The notes: generated from the letters alone by a model not told the origin. 64,000 bases of DNA from Agrypnia vestita (GCA_016648135.1 JADDOH010003988.1:1-64000); one strand, 5' to 3'. Positions 33,040 through 45,129 are shown, numbered from the stretch's first letter. Numbers and translations: made by a program.

Positions 33040-34000
33040 TACAGTATCTTTCATTTCATGTATACAATATTGTTAGACAGTTGCGGAACTTATTATGAGA
33101 AAGAAAAGTCTGCAATCAGCGAACAATTAATTCTTAGAAAAGATTTCTATTTACTTTACTGTGTTTCATCTCATTCTAGATTTGATTTTAATACAAAAAT
33201 TACACGCAGTTCCATACTTCCGTATAAAAAGGCAACATATCTCTGTCTACTAAACGGAACGATGACCATCGATCACGAAGAGTTATTTCTTTCTCGGCAC
33301 AGTCACTCTATGAGTAAGTAAACCGTACCATAATGGCGGAATACAACTCTGGATAGCTTATCTACGCCATGTTCAACATATTTTCAATAGGTGTGCTTAG
33401 TAAGATCCCTTTAATAAGGGCAGACATTTATTTTTTGGTTCAGACTATTTATCAAGTAGAAATGGAAGAATTCTTAATTACAAATATAATAATTATTTAT
33501 TGTGAATAAATAATGAAGATATTGAAGAGATGAATGAAAACAAAATTAAGTTGTAACGATCGACACTAAATTAAATTTCGACAAACATATTAAATGATTA
33601 CAAAGAAAATGGGCAAAAAAGTTTGTTTTTTAAGCAGAATAAGAAACCTAAAAACTTCACAATAAGTATATAATTCCATTTTCACGTTGCATATCAATTA
33701 TTTTTATATGTTCAACAATATTATGTTTGAAAAATGAAACTGAGAAAAATAAAATTCTAAAATTCAAAACATAGCCATGTGAACTATTTTAAAATGTAAT
33801 AGTTATTCAAAAATTAGTGAAATTAAAAAAAAATTGACGGTTAAGCATAAGTTTTAAATAATAAAGTTGTCCTAGTAATAATTATTTCCATCCTACATGT
33901 ATAAAAATACAACATACTTTAACAACATATTTTATTAACAGTTTACTACCCGCTTTCTATACTAAATTATATTTCTATAAAAATTATATTTTAAACAATA
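33040..34000. other. AT-rich stretch before the endonuclease relic
   Basis: An 87-codon plus frame at 33058-33321 is not recognised. The part from about 33580 may be decayed Penelope-like reverse transcriptase, since the endonuclease follows, but I cannot read an RT motif. Confidence 0.3.
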
Positions 34001-34019
34001 AGAATATGGATAGCTCCAT

Positions 34020-34345
34020 TAAAAAAATCAGGAATTTATAAATTGGAATATAAAGATTGTACTGCCTTTTACATTGGCAAAACAAAGGAAGTATAGAAAA
34101 AAGAATTAAGGAAGATTTAAGATGTTTAAACAGCAATGGATACTCGGAATTCGCAAACCATTTGCTGTAACATGACCATACTTTCGACATCAATTTAGGT
34201 CTTAAAATTTTACTAAATAACAAAAATAATAGGCAATTAGATAGTTTCGCAATTTTAGAAATAATTAAAAATATCAACCTTAATAACAATATTATAAACA
34301 ATCATATTCAATTCCCAAACAACCCCATTCTTTACATTTTCCAAT
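34020..34345 (+). pseudogene. Penelope-like GIY-YIG endonuclease relic
   Basis: From 34031 the plus strand reads GIYKLEYKDCTAFYIGKTKE, the GIY and YIG motifs at normal spacing. After a one-base frameshift at about 34093 it continues IEKRIKEDLRCLNSNGYSEF then ANHLL, a stop, HDHTFDINLGLKILL and RQLDSFAILEIIKNINLNN. This order (GIY-x10-YIG, R in the RIKE helix, FANHLL-HDH, then a Glu-containing LEI block) is the C-terminal endonuclease of Penelope-like retroelements. The frameshift and stop make it dead. The adjacent 34382-34525 segment is probably its 3' UTR. Confidence 0.8.
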
Positions 34346-34349
34346 TATA

Positions 34350-36360
34350 AATAATAAAAAATAACGTTGACAATTCCTGAGGGTGGAAGGGAATGTGGGA
34401 CGGGAGTAGTAGGGAAGATATAATGTACAAATTAGTTTGGGTGCGGTAGTGTAGATATTGTTTGTTTTATGTTTCTTATTGTTGCGTTGAAAATGTCAAT
34501 GTGGTGATAGTTTGTGTTAAATGAATTTGTGGATCTGTACATATTATACAACATATAGTCTTCAGATCCACACACATCGTACCCGGTGAGAATCGGTGGA
34601 ATTTTGGACATCCACAAACACATCTGGAAGGAGAAAAAAAATAGTTTATAATTGTTTCAAATTGTTCAATGAACTGCCAGCTAATGTGAAGAAAGCGACT
34701 GATCTACTTTTCGTCAATTTTAATAACCGATCAAGTTTTTTGATATGAGGTAACTTTATACTATTTTATGTTTTTCAAAATGTTTATAAACTAGATAAAA
34801 AATATTTTTTTACAACTATACAAAAAATAAACACATAAAGATTCATATTCTTCAGAGGAACACACACTTTAACAGCAATGACGCTATCTGACTATATAAA
34901 CACAAACTGCATATCAGCTCTCATAATTTGATGTAAAAAATTCATTTTTTGGTTTTTTATAGTGTTATCATACGTTTACATGGAACGATTACCTGAGAAA
35001 CCTAATTGCTATAGGAAAATGAAGAAAACTGCGTATGGTGCTGGAGCAAATCTAATTTATTTTAAATTTAATATTAATATTATTCCTATCTAATACAACG
35101 TTCGTTTTTCTTGCAACATCGCCGGTTCTCTAGCTATCTTCGCCCTTTGCCTAGTAAGTCTCAAAAACTGAATTGAAGCTTCCCGTTTTGACGAATTAAC
35201 GCTTATCGAACTTCTCCTCGAAATGCTTCCTGAATTCACATTCATTTCGATACGATCCGGCTTGAAGGACCAAATGTTCGTTCCAGCTCCGAAAAGAATC
35301 CTTTTTCGACACCAATCTGATTATCATATATATCAGATATATCACCGACAAATTGAAATAAATACTCTGAATTCTGTTCACCTTTATCGGCTGAAATAAA
35401 CTGATTCGTTTACCTTTCGAAATTATGTTTATCAGTTTCAAATATCCCAGAGATTTTACTTCAAAAAGGAGCTTTTAAACTTTTACCTTCATGGCGACAT
35501 CGTCGCTAATTTATATTAAAACACGAAATTGAATTTGATTTACACGGCCAAAAGGATTTTTTTTCGAAATAGAAAACAAAAAGAATAAAGATAAAAAACG
35601 AGAATGTTCTGTATCTGTCTGGATAACTGAATCTAATAATGCTATCGCTTTTTCGAAAATCTCCCCTTTTATAAGGCGTCTGACGTTTATTCCTTCAAAA
35701 CAAAATATAAAATTACAAATATCAAAATATGTGTTCCTAACATTTCTTCATTAAAATTTTTTCATAATTAAAATTAAAATTGTCGAGTTCTTACTCACAT
35801 AAATAATAATAAAAAAACAAAAATTTATTCAATAAATAAACAAATACATAATATAAAAACAGTACCAATTTAGAAGACATTTTCTTTATCATTTGCCAAA
35901 TTATTTGTAAATGTTTGAAGTTTTATAAATCCGTTTAAGAATGAAATAATTTCGATACGAGGGTGTTAAGATTTCAATAATTTAAAGCAATTTATTGTTT
36001 GGATATCACTTTATCTTTACACTTTGAAAGAATTGGAATGATTTCTCATTATTCGACGATGCTCTTCTGTAAATTTAATTTCAGAATCAGAAGCGCTGTA
36101 CTGTTCTGTGGGTAAGTGGGACGACGCACTTCACTGACCCTCGATTGAATGTACGCGACGAAGAAATCGCACACACACACCTATCCCTGATATTATTTTT
36201 CTGCTGGACAAGTAGGAAAGTGATCCAAGAACACCCTTTCCCGAGCGCGTTTATCTAATTAAAAATGAACATTTTTAAGCGTTTCTTTTTTATGAAGTAC
36301 TATTTTAACTTGTAGAACCGTAATAAAATAATTAATGAATATTGTAGTAGTTTTTTTATT
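34350..36360. other. Penelope-like 3' flank, then AT-rich sequence
   Basis: 34382-34525 shares GGGTGGAAGGGAATGTGGGA and TCAATGTGGTGATAGTTT with 11160-11330. No hammerhead core is visible here. 34530-36360 is AT-rich with short open frames and no recognised feature. Confidence 0.35.
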
Positions 36361-36367
36361 TTAGATC

Positions 36368-36455
36368 AAAAATAGTTAGAATTTAGTTAAATTCTAACTA
36401 TTTTTGTAGTTTGTGTAGTAGTGTAACTAACAAAAATAGTTAGAATTTAGTTCAA
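36368..36455. repeat. Hairpin plus direct repeat
   Basis: Arms AAAAATAGTTAGAATTTA (36368-36385) and the exact inverse (36388-36405) form a perfect 18-bp hairpin with a 2-base loop. The same word recurs in direct orientation at 36433-36450. Confidence 0.75.
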
Positions 36456-36764
36456 TTCACAAGCATTTGGTATTTCAGCCGGAAGTCAAAATAATAGGTA
36501 CCTAAACATGCTCGTGCAATATAATTTTTAAATTAAAAAATATTTATGGTTATTTGCTATTTTTTATAAAACATAAATTAATGGAGAAATATAAATAGAC
36601 TTTTTTTTAAATTCTAGACTAAAACATTTGGAATCCGGACAAAAAAAGCACGAGTTGTTCTCGGGTGTTTCTGTGTATTTTAGAATCGGCACTCCGCATG
36701 GTTGTCTCTTTTCCTCGCAGCCTTTCGATCGGTAATGAATACGTAAATATAAGCGCTGGTGCAA

Positions 36765-36955
36765 TACGAGTAGCTTACTGGTCTTGTGGTTAGGACACTC
36801 GCTTCGTGATCCAAAGGTCGCGGGTTTGAACCTCACTCCAGACTAGCAAGTTAGTTCTATTTTCATAGCACAAGCGTTTAGCTTAGTTTGAAAATGGTAA
36901 GAATATTGATATGACACGTATTCCGTGTTCGCATCTATATTTAAAAAAAAATATT
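36765..36955 (+). repeat. tRNA-derived SINE, copy B (best head)
   Basis: GGTCTTGTGGTTAGGACACT is a clear A box of the Glu/Asp tRNA type, and GTCGCGGGTTTGAACCTC is a B box. The body ACTAGCAAGTTAGTTCTATT, CACAAGCGTTTAGCTTAGTT and GACACGTATTCCGTGTTCGC is shared with the other copies, and the copy ends in a run of A. It is the most complete copy in the window. Confidence 0.75.
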
Positions 36956-36959
36956 TATC

Positions 36960-38105
36960 TGATATTAGATTTGTTGATGTCTTGTTCTCGTCTTGAAAGA
37001 TCACAATCTAATGACACAATATATCAACATTCGGCATTTGGAAAATGGATGTCTAACCTTATCCACGCTCTTAATAGCATAAAAAAAGCATAATTAAAAT
37101 TATTTTTAAAAAAAGAACCTACCCTACAAAACGATAATTCCAGGTATTTTGTGCACCTACTTTTACGGACATTTTTAAAAGTATCAATACTACAAATCAT
37201 TAAAGAAAAATATATAATTGATTCTCTACTTCCAGGTCTACAAAATCATTTCGAAATCTAAACACGCCCAAATATAAAATAAGCGCAGCCCAGAACCATT
37301 ATTATTTTATAGGAATTAAAACATTCAGATCGTCACCCGCAAAATTATAAACCTTACGTCATTTAAAAATTAATTTAAAAAATTGATAAAAATACCACTT
37401 GAAATTCCCATGAGCTTCACTTTATATTTATTTATTTTGTTTTCAATATTCCCAACAACTTATTACAATTTAATATCCATGAAATTAATTGATGTGCTTA
37501 CTCCTCCCATATGTATGAGCGTCAGCTCTTTTATGGCGAGTAAAACGTTTATTTGTGTGAATGTATTGTATTCATGAAATGTATGTACTAAGGTATACCT
37601 ATAAGGTATAATACTGAACCGAGTACCTTAAGTTATAATGTGTTCTTGTAATAAAACGCTACTTATTTACTAAGACATTATATTTTAAGAGTATTTAGTT
37701 GACCTTTGTATAATTTTTTCAAAAATACAGAACTTATTGGTTCTAGACGTGGCACAAGACTCTGAACAAGAAAGACAGTTCATGTCTACCTATTTTGATG
37801 ATCTGTGGTTAAAATCAACCTGTATCTCATTTTCGATAAAACTAAAGCTGAAAAATATGTTGACTGTCGCACTTGATGAGTTAAGAATTCACGGAAATTC
37901 AATAAAACATGTGACAAAATTGAAAGAGAATATTCAATATTGGAGAGATAAAAGGTATTACGCAGCCATGACCTGAACTTAGATTTACGAATGAAAATGA
38001 TATGACGCTATGTGTTCCCTGTAGATACTTTTGAGTGAAATGAAATCTGCAGATGACTTTTAAAAATAAGTTAGAGTTGTAAGATTACAAATGATAATGT
38101 AAATC
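36960..38105. other. AT-rich stretch with an unrecognised open frame
   Basis: The plus frame 37737-37976 (79 codons, with DSEQERQFMSTYFDDLWLKS and HVTKLKENIQYWRDKRYYAA) has reasonable amino acid composition but no family I can name. It may be a decayed element protein. Nothing else is supported. Confidence 0.25.
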
Positions 38106-38109
38106 TAGA

Positions 38110-38600
38110 TGCCAAAGAAAAAAATTCTTTTTTCTTTTTTTTTTTTTTTTTCTTTTTATTAATTTTTTTTTTTTTTACATCTCAGACCCACAAAACATCA
38201 CATTGATATTTGTCTGTAGGTGCATCAATACATATATATAAATAAATTGTATATACCAGAAATACATTCATATTAATTAATTACAATAGATCTTATAAAC
38301 TCAAATACAAATCTACAATACTATACAACAATACAAGAAAAAATACAAATATTACCAAAATAAAAATAAGTCTCTTTTATTTAATAACATATTCATTAAT
38401 TCTGTATTTTGCCCTTTTTTATTAATATCCATTTTGACACGACATGGGATTTTATTAAATATTTTTGGTATGACATATTTTAATGTTCTTTGTCCATATT
38501 TATTTATGACCTTCGGTATTCGTAGTCCTTCTTTAACCGTAAATCTGGTACTATGTTTATGAATCAATCTATGCTTATATGTCCCATCTTCATGATATCG
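38110..38600 (-). pseudogene. LINE 3' end with poly(A) tail
   Basis: The minus strand reads HKHSTRFTVKEGLRIPKVIN, YGQRTLKYVIPKIFNKIPC and KKGQNTELMNMLLNKRDLFL, then stop. This is the C-terminal region typical of jockey/CR1-like reverse transcriptases (H-TRxxxxLxxPxxxxxYGxRxxxYxIPKIxNxLP). A short UTR follows and a poly(A) tail, seen on the plus strand as the T run 38117-38176. It is a 5'-truncated insertion with a still recognisable tail. Confidence 0.75.
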
Positions 38601-39004
38601 TTAAAACAATGAAATCCCGGAAACTACATTGCTTTGACCATAATATCAAGAGACATCCAGAGAAGTGCCAAATAATGCATTATTATTCAAGGCAAAATTC
38701 GGATCAGAAGAGGTCCTGAAGGAAACCTTGCTGAAGATTCTGAGGCAATGGTTCAGGAAATCCACAGGCCGACTGGAGAAATTACCAATAACATTTCCAT
38801 TCATAGATATATTTTATTCCTGAGTGGGTGTAGTGATACACAACCGGGCTTCCATTTTGACGTGATTGTTGACAGATCGAGTCCTTGTACAGTCTTAGAT
38901 CTCCTCTGATGGGTTTGTATTATTGACTTTTGCTGATGATGTTATACGGATGTACTTGTTGCTATATGCAATGAGCCACTGACGCAGCATGGACTTAGAT
39001 TACA

Positions 39005-39100
39005 ATAACATCATAGTCTTCGGCGGCCCTCGTAGTCCAGCGGGCAAGGTGCTGGCTCCTGTTATCGGAAGTTTCAAGCTCGATCCGCAATACATCTACG
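39005..39100 (+). repeat. Possible tRNA-like SINE of another family
   Basis: GCCCTCGTAGTCCAGCGGGC and AAGTTTCAAGCTCGATCCGC resemble spaced A and B boxes. There is no matching body elsewhere in the window. Low confidence. Confidence 0.3.
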
Positions 39101-39879
39101 TGATTTCTTCACTTTTAGTGATGTGTTCCGCTAGAGTGATTCGACCTATTCTAGTATTTAAATTAAAAATAATTAATTACTACTTAAAATTCTGTAGAAG
39201 TACTATGGGCTGCTATTAGAAGTCGTATTCACCTGAACGTGGAAGAATTACTCGGGTCCTTCCATACCTATTCAATACTTAATAAATCAAATTATTATTT
39301 GTTCTTTTCACTAGTTATGTGTTCAATAATATAAAAAATATCTAACAATAATATGAATTATACATTCCTACATAGAGAGAACCTATAAGGGCGATAGCTC
39401 TGGCCAAGGGCGAACTAAATAAGCAATATTACCCAAACTTGCAACCCTTGAACGGCAATCCTCCTCAACTCACCGTCACTCACCGCACAAGTATTCATAT
39501 CATTGTTTTAAAAATATATTTCAGTATTATCTATAAATTGATAAAGAACGGTTCTGGTTGATATACGTATATACTAGTGAATTTGAGTGTGGGCACTTTT
39601 GAAATAACTTGACATAATTAAACAATATTTTTGCTGTATGTACTCTATTTTTGTTTCTTATGCTATATTTTATTATCAAACATGCCATACGATAGTTAAA
39701 AATTACTAATACTATTTTTAAAAGAATTTAAAGCAAATGCCTTGAAAATGACAACACTACAATATAACATGGGATGTCTAAACCAATCACAGAGCATGTA
39801 AATCATCACATTCTTTAGTCAGAATATTTTCAAATGCAACATGAATAGTTTGGCAATTATGTTTTTGCATAACAATAAA

Positions 39880-40434
39880 TTAGCGATGTTGGACATTTGT
39901 ACCTTTTAGCCATAATTATATCAAGTGGTATAATTACGGCTAAAAGGTACCAAGATCCAATTCTAGAGCCAAAATGATTGCCCTACATATATGATTTGTT
40001 CGAGGGTGACCGTGGTAGATGCATCTTCTAACAGGACGAAGCCCCATGCCACAAAGCCAAACGAGCATGAAAAGGTGACAGGACCACCACGTTGATATCC
40101 TGCCAAAAAATAGTCCAGAATTAAACCCCATCAAAAACCTGTGGTTACGTCTGAGAATAGGGGTCCAGCATGTTATTAAATTAAAAGTATTTCCAACAAA
40201 ATAATAATGCTAAATGTTAATTTTAAATGGTACGAATTTTAATGGTCCGAACCACTAAAGACTTTTAATTTAGTTAAAAAATTTAAGAGATTTTACTAAG
40301 AATAGAGCACACTCTCGTATAATAAAAGATAACAACATATTTATCTATTAATATGCGAATTTAAACCATGTATTTAAAAAAGTCGTCACAAAATTATGTG
40401 TTCCTAATGTGATGGCCACCCATTGTATATAGAT
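39880..40434 (+). mobile_element. Tc1-like DNA transposon relic
   Basis: A transposase fragment lies at 39930-40165. The right end TTCCTAATGTGATGGCCACC followed by CATTGTATA near 40406-40434 looks like a Tc1-type inverted terminus next to TA. The left terminus is not found; instead a 22-bp-arm hairpin with one mismatch (39899-39920 with 39929-39950) sits at the left edge. Confidence 0.6.
39930..40165 (+). pseudogene. Tc1-like transposase DDE fragment
   Basis: The plus strand gives LFEGDRGRCIF, stop, QDEAPCHKAKRA, and after a frameshift PAKNSPELNPIKNLWLRLR. QDxAPCHKA carries the second catalytic Asp of Tc1 transposases and NSPxLNPIENLW carries the third acidic residue; here that residue is Lys (NPIKNLW). 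Stops, a frameshift and the lost catalytic residue show it is dead. Confidence 0.75.
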
Positions 40435-40671
40435 TTTTATAACCACATTTCGGCACTACGAGGCGCAAGAGCAATTTACGTATTTATGCATTTGATTAAA
40501 TTAATACACATTTAAACATATGATTGTTAGTGTCATCTCGCTCAACTCCATCATTCAACATCCAAGAATAATGCTACCGGAATTAACATTATAAACTTTA
40601 TTACCGTTTAGAAAATTTATTTCTACAAACCATGAAATATCTAAATATATGAGTACCTAATTAAACTAGAT

Positions 40672-40795
40672 TATTGATGTAATGGTCATGACGCTTACTT
40701 AGTGATCTGGTGGTAGGTGGTTCGAGCCCCATTCCAAATAATATTGATGCGACACGCATTCCGTGTTCGCAACTCTATTAAAAAAAAACATACCT
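40672..40795 (+). repeat. tRNA-derived SINE, copy C (internally deleted)
   Basis: TGATGTAATGGTCATGACGC and GGTAGGTGGTTCGAGCCCCA are the A- and B-box region. The copy then jumps to ATTGATGCGACACGCATTCC and GTGTTCGCAACTC, skipping the AGCAAGTTAGTCC and TTTAGCTTA blocks, and ends in an A run. Confidence 0.65.
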
Positions 40796-40799
40796 ACGT

Positions 40800-41525
40800 C
40801 AAAATAGTGCACACAAAGAAAGGAATTATTTATTGAACTTCCCAAGAACACAACACACGTAATTTAAATCTCGATATAATTGAAATTATTATGCTTTCGT
40901 AATACATCCGTAGTGAGTAGCACTAAATATATGAAATATTGTTTTGTGAGACGGCCCGAGCTGTCGAAGTATTAGTTTTAAAAGAGTCTCAAAAATAAAA
41001 TATTTTTAAAATGTAGCGGTGGTACCTATGTATGTACGTAGTTGAATCACCTCTTGAGAACGCGGTGTGGCAGGCTGCATCGAGACGAGGGAGAGAGATG
41101 ATTGTATAATCGAAAGATTTATCAAGAATATTCCAAGTGGATCAACGAACTTACCTGACCTAGAGAGAGACAGCTATGTGTATTAGAGCCGCTGGTGAGT
41201 GACGGTCTCCAGCCATGGGATCTTTTCAAACTAATCTGCTTTCAAGGTGCCACTTCACATTATGTGGGTCGATTGCCTGCGAAGCGAAAACATCAACATG
41301 TTGATGCCTAAACCATTGGACGAGTTGTCCGACAGCAATTAATAATTACTTTATTTTCCATAGGAACCATAGAATGCAGTTGTCACCTCTCAATTTCTGG
41401 ATTTGAATAACAATGAAAAATTCCATTCGAAACTATCTGATTTTTTAAATATAAAAATCTAAACCAATCTCATTATAATCTTTTCTTAGAAAATTAAAAA
41501 ATATTATAAACATATAAATAAATCG
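40800..41525. other. No supported feature
   Basis: 41040-41340 is somewhat GC-richer (CTTGAGAACGCGGTGTGGCA) with short broken frames; no family recognised. Confidence 0.35.
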
Positions 41526-41534
41526 AAAACAATT

Positions 41535-41610
41535 CGCTTTTTTACAAAGTATTTATTGAATTATCAACATGTTATGGGGTCAATGGCCTTTTATCAGGAT
41601 AAAACAAAGC
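41535..41610 (-). ncRNA. Degraded hammerhead motif
   Basis: Minus strand: ATC, CTGATAA, AAGGCCATTGACCCC, ATAACATGTTGATAA. It aligns with 21210-21250 and 49985-50060, but G8 is A and GAAA is ATAA, so the core is broken. The palindromic ACATGT stem III survives. The flank TACAAAGTATTTATTGAATT is shared with 49985-50020. Confidence 0.5.
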
Positions 41611-41744
41611 GCTTTATTTTTATTAATGTAAATTATGTTACTACAAAATGATTTTGCTATTTTTGAAGAAGTATATTATTAACTTATTTAATAAATGCAA
41701 CTCGATTTTATGATGACTTTATTAAATCAATACGTCCTCAAAGG

Positions 41745-41865
41745 TATCTCTGCCTTAGAGCTTCGAAACTGGAGAAAGCTGGCACCAGACCGAGATGAGT
41801 GGAGGAAAATTATTGAGGAGGCCAAGACCCACCAAGGGTTGTAGTGCCAAGAATGATGATGATGA
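41745..41865 (+). pseudogene. RTE-like LINE 3' tail
   Basis: LRNWRKLAPDRDEWRKIIEE and AKTHQGL, then stop, then GCCAAGAATGATGATGATGA. The APDRxxWRxIxxEAKxHxGL ending followed by a (GAT)n-type tail is typical of arthropod RTE-like retrotransposons. About 30 codons remain. Confidence 0.65.
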
Positions 41866-41869
41866 TTAT

Positions 41870-42850
41870 TAATACAATTAACAAGAATATACTTTGTTTA
41901 CACCACTAATTTGTTCAAAATACCAATCTATACGGGAGATGAATAAATAATTACGTGCTGTAATATGAAAACACCATGGCACTTTCCAAATCTAAAACCA
42001 AATTAAGATTATTAGAAATTGTTTATTGTTAAAAAGAAAGAACCATTGTAGAATATTTAATGTTTAAATTTTAGTACAATGGATGTTTTTTAAAGTATCG
42101 TAAGTGTATAAGTAATTAAAAAAATTAAATTTACATTTAATTAAAATGTAGTTACACCACCTTGAGGTATCAAAAATACATTCAAATTCAAAATATTTTT
42201 GACGTAACAATTGCACATTTAAAGTTCGTTTTGCGACATGTATTGTTAAATATTTTCATTATCAAATTATTTTGAAATTGGCGGAGTTATGTGCTGACCC
42301 TCAAAGAACGTGATGCGATAAGTGTATTGAAATAATTAATTATTTTCTTCTACGATTTATCGTTTCGAAATGAGTAACGAAAAAAAAAATTTTTTTGTGG
42401 AAATGAGATGAGTTTAAAAATATTTTCCATTTTTTCCCACTCCCATAAGAAAAAATTGAAGACAAAAATTTACAATAAGTGAGAAATGTGTAAAATTTGA
42501 ACAAAATCGGCCCGATTCTTTTCGAGATGTCATCTCTACCTCTCTGAAAAAGAGTGTTTTGATAAAAATGCACAAGAATACTAAAACAGTAATTCATTTA
42601 AAAATTCACCACGCTAGCTTGAAATTACTATACCTCCATTTTTGGAAATTTTTAACGAGTAATATCTCAAATTGAAAAATTTGAGACATCACTTTTAGAT
42701 TTATAGAATTAAACTACAAGAAAAAGTTTAAAAAAAACACAATATTTTGAAAATGTCAAGATAAAGAGTTACTCTACATTTATGATCCATCAATATGCAA
42801 ATAACACCTGTAGAAAGAAGAGCTTAATGGCTAGACCCGCAAATAATCTT
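41870..42850. other. AT-rich stretch, nothing recognised
   Basis: Short open frames only; no repeat word of the families in this window was found. Confidence 0.4.
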
Positions 42851-42939
42851 TGAGAGTCTAGCGATTAAGCTCCCTCTTATTAATATATATTTTTTAAAAA
42901 CTTTCAGATATTTAGCGGTTAAACAAAATAGGCAGAAGT

Positions 42940-43300
42940 AGCCGACTAGTTTCAGCCGCGGCGCAGAAGGAAGCGCCACAGCTCGCAGGCCGAGAAGTCG
43001 ATGACTCGCGCCACTAGGAAGGGGCCACGCCGGTACGTTGGCCCCGGTGACGTCACAGCCGAAAACTCCGCCGTTGTTGTCGTGTATAATCGCCCGAGAC
43101 ACCGTTACACACAATAAAACGAAGGCAAATCTGCTGAAAGCGATGGATTACTTTCTCGCGCGACGAACGCAATTAGGAGAGTGGCCGCTGCTGGCTGCAG
43201 CGAGCTGCGGCTGCAGAAGCACCGGCAGTGGTCGCTGCGCCGCGCCGGCCACACGGCCGCCATTAGCGATGGTAAATATACCTCAGCGTGTGTAAGCTTG
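42940..43300. other. GC/CpG-rich island with donor-like site
   Basis: This is the strongest GC contrast in the window (GCCGCGGCGCAGAAGGAAGC; GCAGAAGCACCGGCAGTGGT; GCTGCGCCGCGCCGGCCACA). Overlapping open frames occur on both strands, and ATGGTAAAT at about 43269 could be a weak splice donor. None of the frames resembles a known protein. It could be a promoter/first-exon island; the case is open. Confidence 0.35.
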
Positions 43301-43309
43301 GGTCTTCAT

Positions 43310-44090
43310 TATAACTTAAATATCTGGCTGATTAATCTACGGTAATAAATTAATCCATGAGATACCTACTCTATTATTGTACGTTTTCATCAGGATATGT
43401 TATAACTCCTCACTGCAAGATAGTACGGCAAAGAGTACAACATCAAATCTGGATACAATTTGAAAGAAAATTCATATTGTATCCAGTTTTGACGTAAACA
43501 GCTTTTTTGGTTAAAGTAATGAAATCCGTCACTTTAGCCAAAAAATGCGCCTATTTTCTTGTTATCTCCGTATGCCTCTACGAAGTGTAAATATGGACAC
43601 TAAAAACCGGTTGTTCGATCACTACTGAAAGTAAAAATTATGAAAATGTCATAGATTTTGCATTTTCCGTCCATCAAACGAATGAGGATACCGACTGTAG
43701 TAAAAGGTGAAGCAATCTAAGTATCGCCGATGTAAGTAGTAATATAATGACCACCATCCTCGTCATCATTATCAGTAGTTTTCTATCCTCCGGTGAATGA
43801 CTGCATTCGCCCAGCGATTGTCCGTACTCCGAGCCATGCGACTTAAGCATTTCCCTCTACTTTTCTTGGCACATTCATTTATATAAACTACTCTTGTCTA
43901 TTCACATCACCCCACAAACGTGAATCTTTATATCCTCGTAATACCGAACCGTGCACAGAAACTTTACTTAAAATTAAAACACACGAATTAAAAATATCGT
44001 ATCCTAAGAATCATTAAAAAAAATAATTCTAAATATTAGTGTACGATTAAATGCTTGTAGTGTAAAACCCTCAAGGTATTTTTTTTTACA
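43310..44090. other. No supported feature
   Basis: Mixed composition, no long open frame. GGATACAATTTGAAAGAAAA and its near inverse TTCATATTGTATCCAG (43450-43490) form a short imperfect foldback. Confidence 0.35.
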
Positions 44091-44111
44091 AAAATGCGCT
44101 ATATAAATTGT

Positions 44112-44275
44112 TATCTTTTTGGTGTAGTTAAAACTCTCAGTGGTCGGGGTTCGAACCCCATTCCAGGACACCAGCAAGTTAGTCCTATTTTGATAGCACA
44201 AGCGTTTAGCTTAATTTGAAATTTGTAAAAATATTGATGCGACACGTATTCCGTGTTAGCTTCTGTATTAAAAAA
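44112..44275 (+). repeat. tRNA-derived SINE, copy D
   Basis: The A box is eroded, but TCGGGGTTCGAACCCCATTC is a near-perfect B box. The body ACACCAGCAAGTTAGTCCTA, AGCACAAGCGTTTAGCTTAA and GCGACACGTATTCCGTGTTA follows, and the copy ends in an A run. Confidence 0.75.
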
Positions 44276-44785
44276 AGTACAAGTAAACTATTGAATACAT
44301 TGAACACATAGAATAATTATGTTATTTTAACAATTTTTAATATAAACAGAACTTTTTAACTTACGGTTCGGTTTGCGCTTCTATGTAACATTCAGAATGT
44401 TAAATATGTAATAAACGTCACACTCAGTAAGTTAATTATATGATTTACAAATAAAATAAGTAAATAAATAAATAATTATGACGGAAAAAATTCACGAATG
44501 TTAAGTCTTGTTTTCGTAAACTAACCTCATTTTAGGAATGGATTATTATTGTAATAATTACAATGTTATCAACATTAACATTTTAATGTTTCATAAATAA
44601 AAACAAATTATTGTTGAGGAATTTAAGTCCTTTCTTAAAATTTAATGAAGGTTAGTATGTGAATGTCTATTATAGGATACGGCAGTAGGTTTATCATTTT
44701 ACATTTAGTTATTCAAATTCTTTTTTTAGTGAGTACTTACTGCTAATCCATCATTTTATTTGTTTATCTAACTTGGATTGCTGTA

Positions 44786-44800
44786 CCTAACCTAACCTAA
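44786..44800 (-). repeat. Interstitial telomere-like TTAGG x3
   Basis: CCTAACCTAACCTAA is three units of the insect telomere repeat on the minus strand. It is short and may be chance. Confidence 0.5.
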
Positions 44801-44929
44801 CTTGGGTTGACCAAATGCCAAACGCTATAAGGAGAAAAAATCTACAGATGTCTTTAGCGGAGACCGTTGTAATATGTGATAGGTTCTTGATTCGAACATA
44901 TAGAGAACTTTAAAAATTTGATAATGTAT

Positions 44930-45110
44930 TAATGTTCTTACGATGGAATTGGTGAACGTTGCATTGTATACAGTGATCATTCAAGCCCGCTCATACAGGT
45001 TGTAAGCCCTGAGCCATAGTATTACAGGCTTCCATCCACTTTTCTCGAAAAAAAATTAGCTTCATCTCTAAGAGACTTCTATAATTTATCCTTAATTAAT
45101 TCTATAAGGA
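44930..45110. repeat. Dispersed repeat, pair of 49795-49930
   Basis: TGTTCTTACGATGGAATT, CATACAGGTTGTAAGCCCTG and ACAGGCTTCCATCCACTTTT are shared in order with 49795-49885. The end TCTCTAAGAGACTTCTATAA resembles the AGAGACGAA MITE terminus, so this is probably a decayed relative of that family. Confidence 0.55.
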
Positions 45111-45129
45111 ATCCTAATTACCAAAAATA

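Noticed and set aside
36765..36840. Functional tRNA gene
   Set aside because: A and B boxes are present, but the acceptor stem does not pair and the same body follows in other copies, so it is a SINE.
43038..43295. Open frames in the GC-rich island as genes
   Set aside because: They are long because of GC content and CpG richness, overlap on both strands and resemble no known domain.
44786..44800. Telomeric end
   Set aside because: Only three TTAGG units, with ordinary sequence on both sides.
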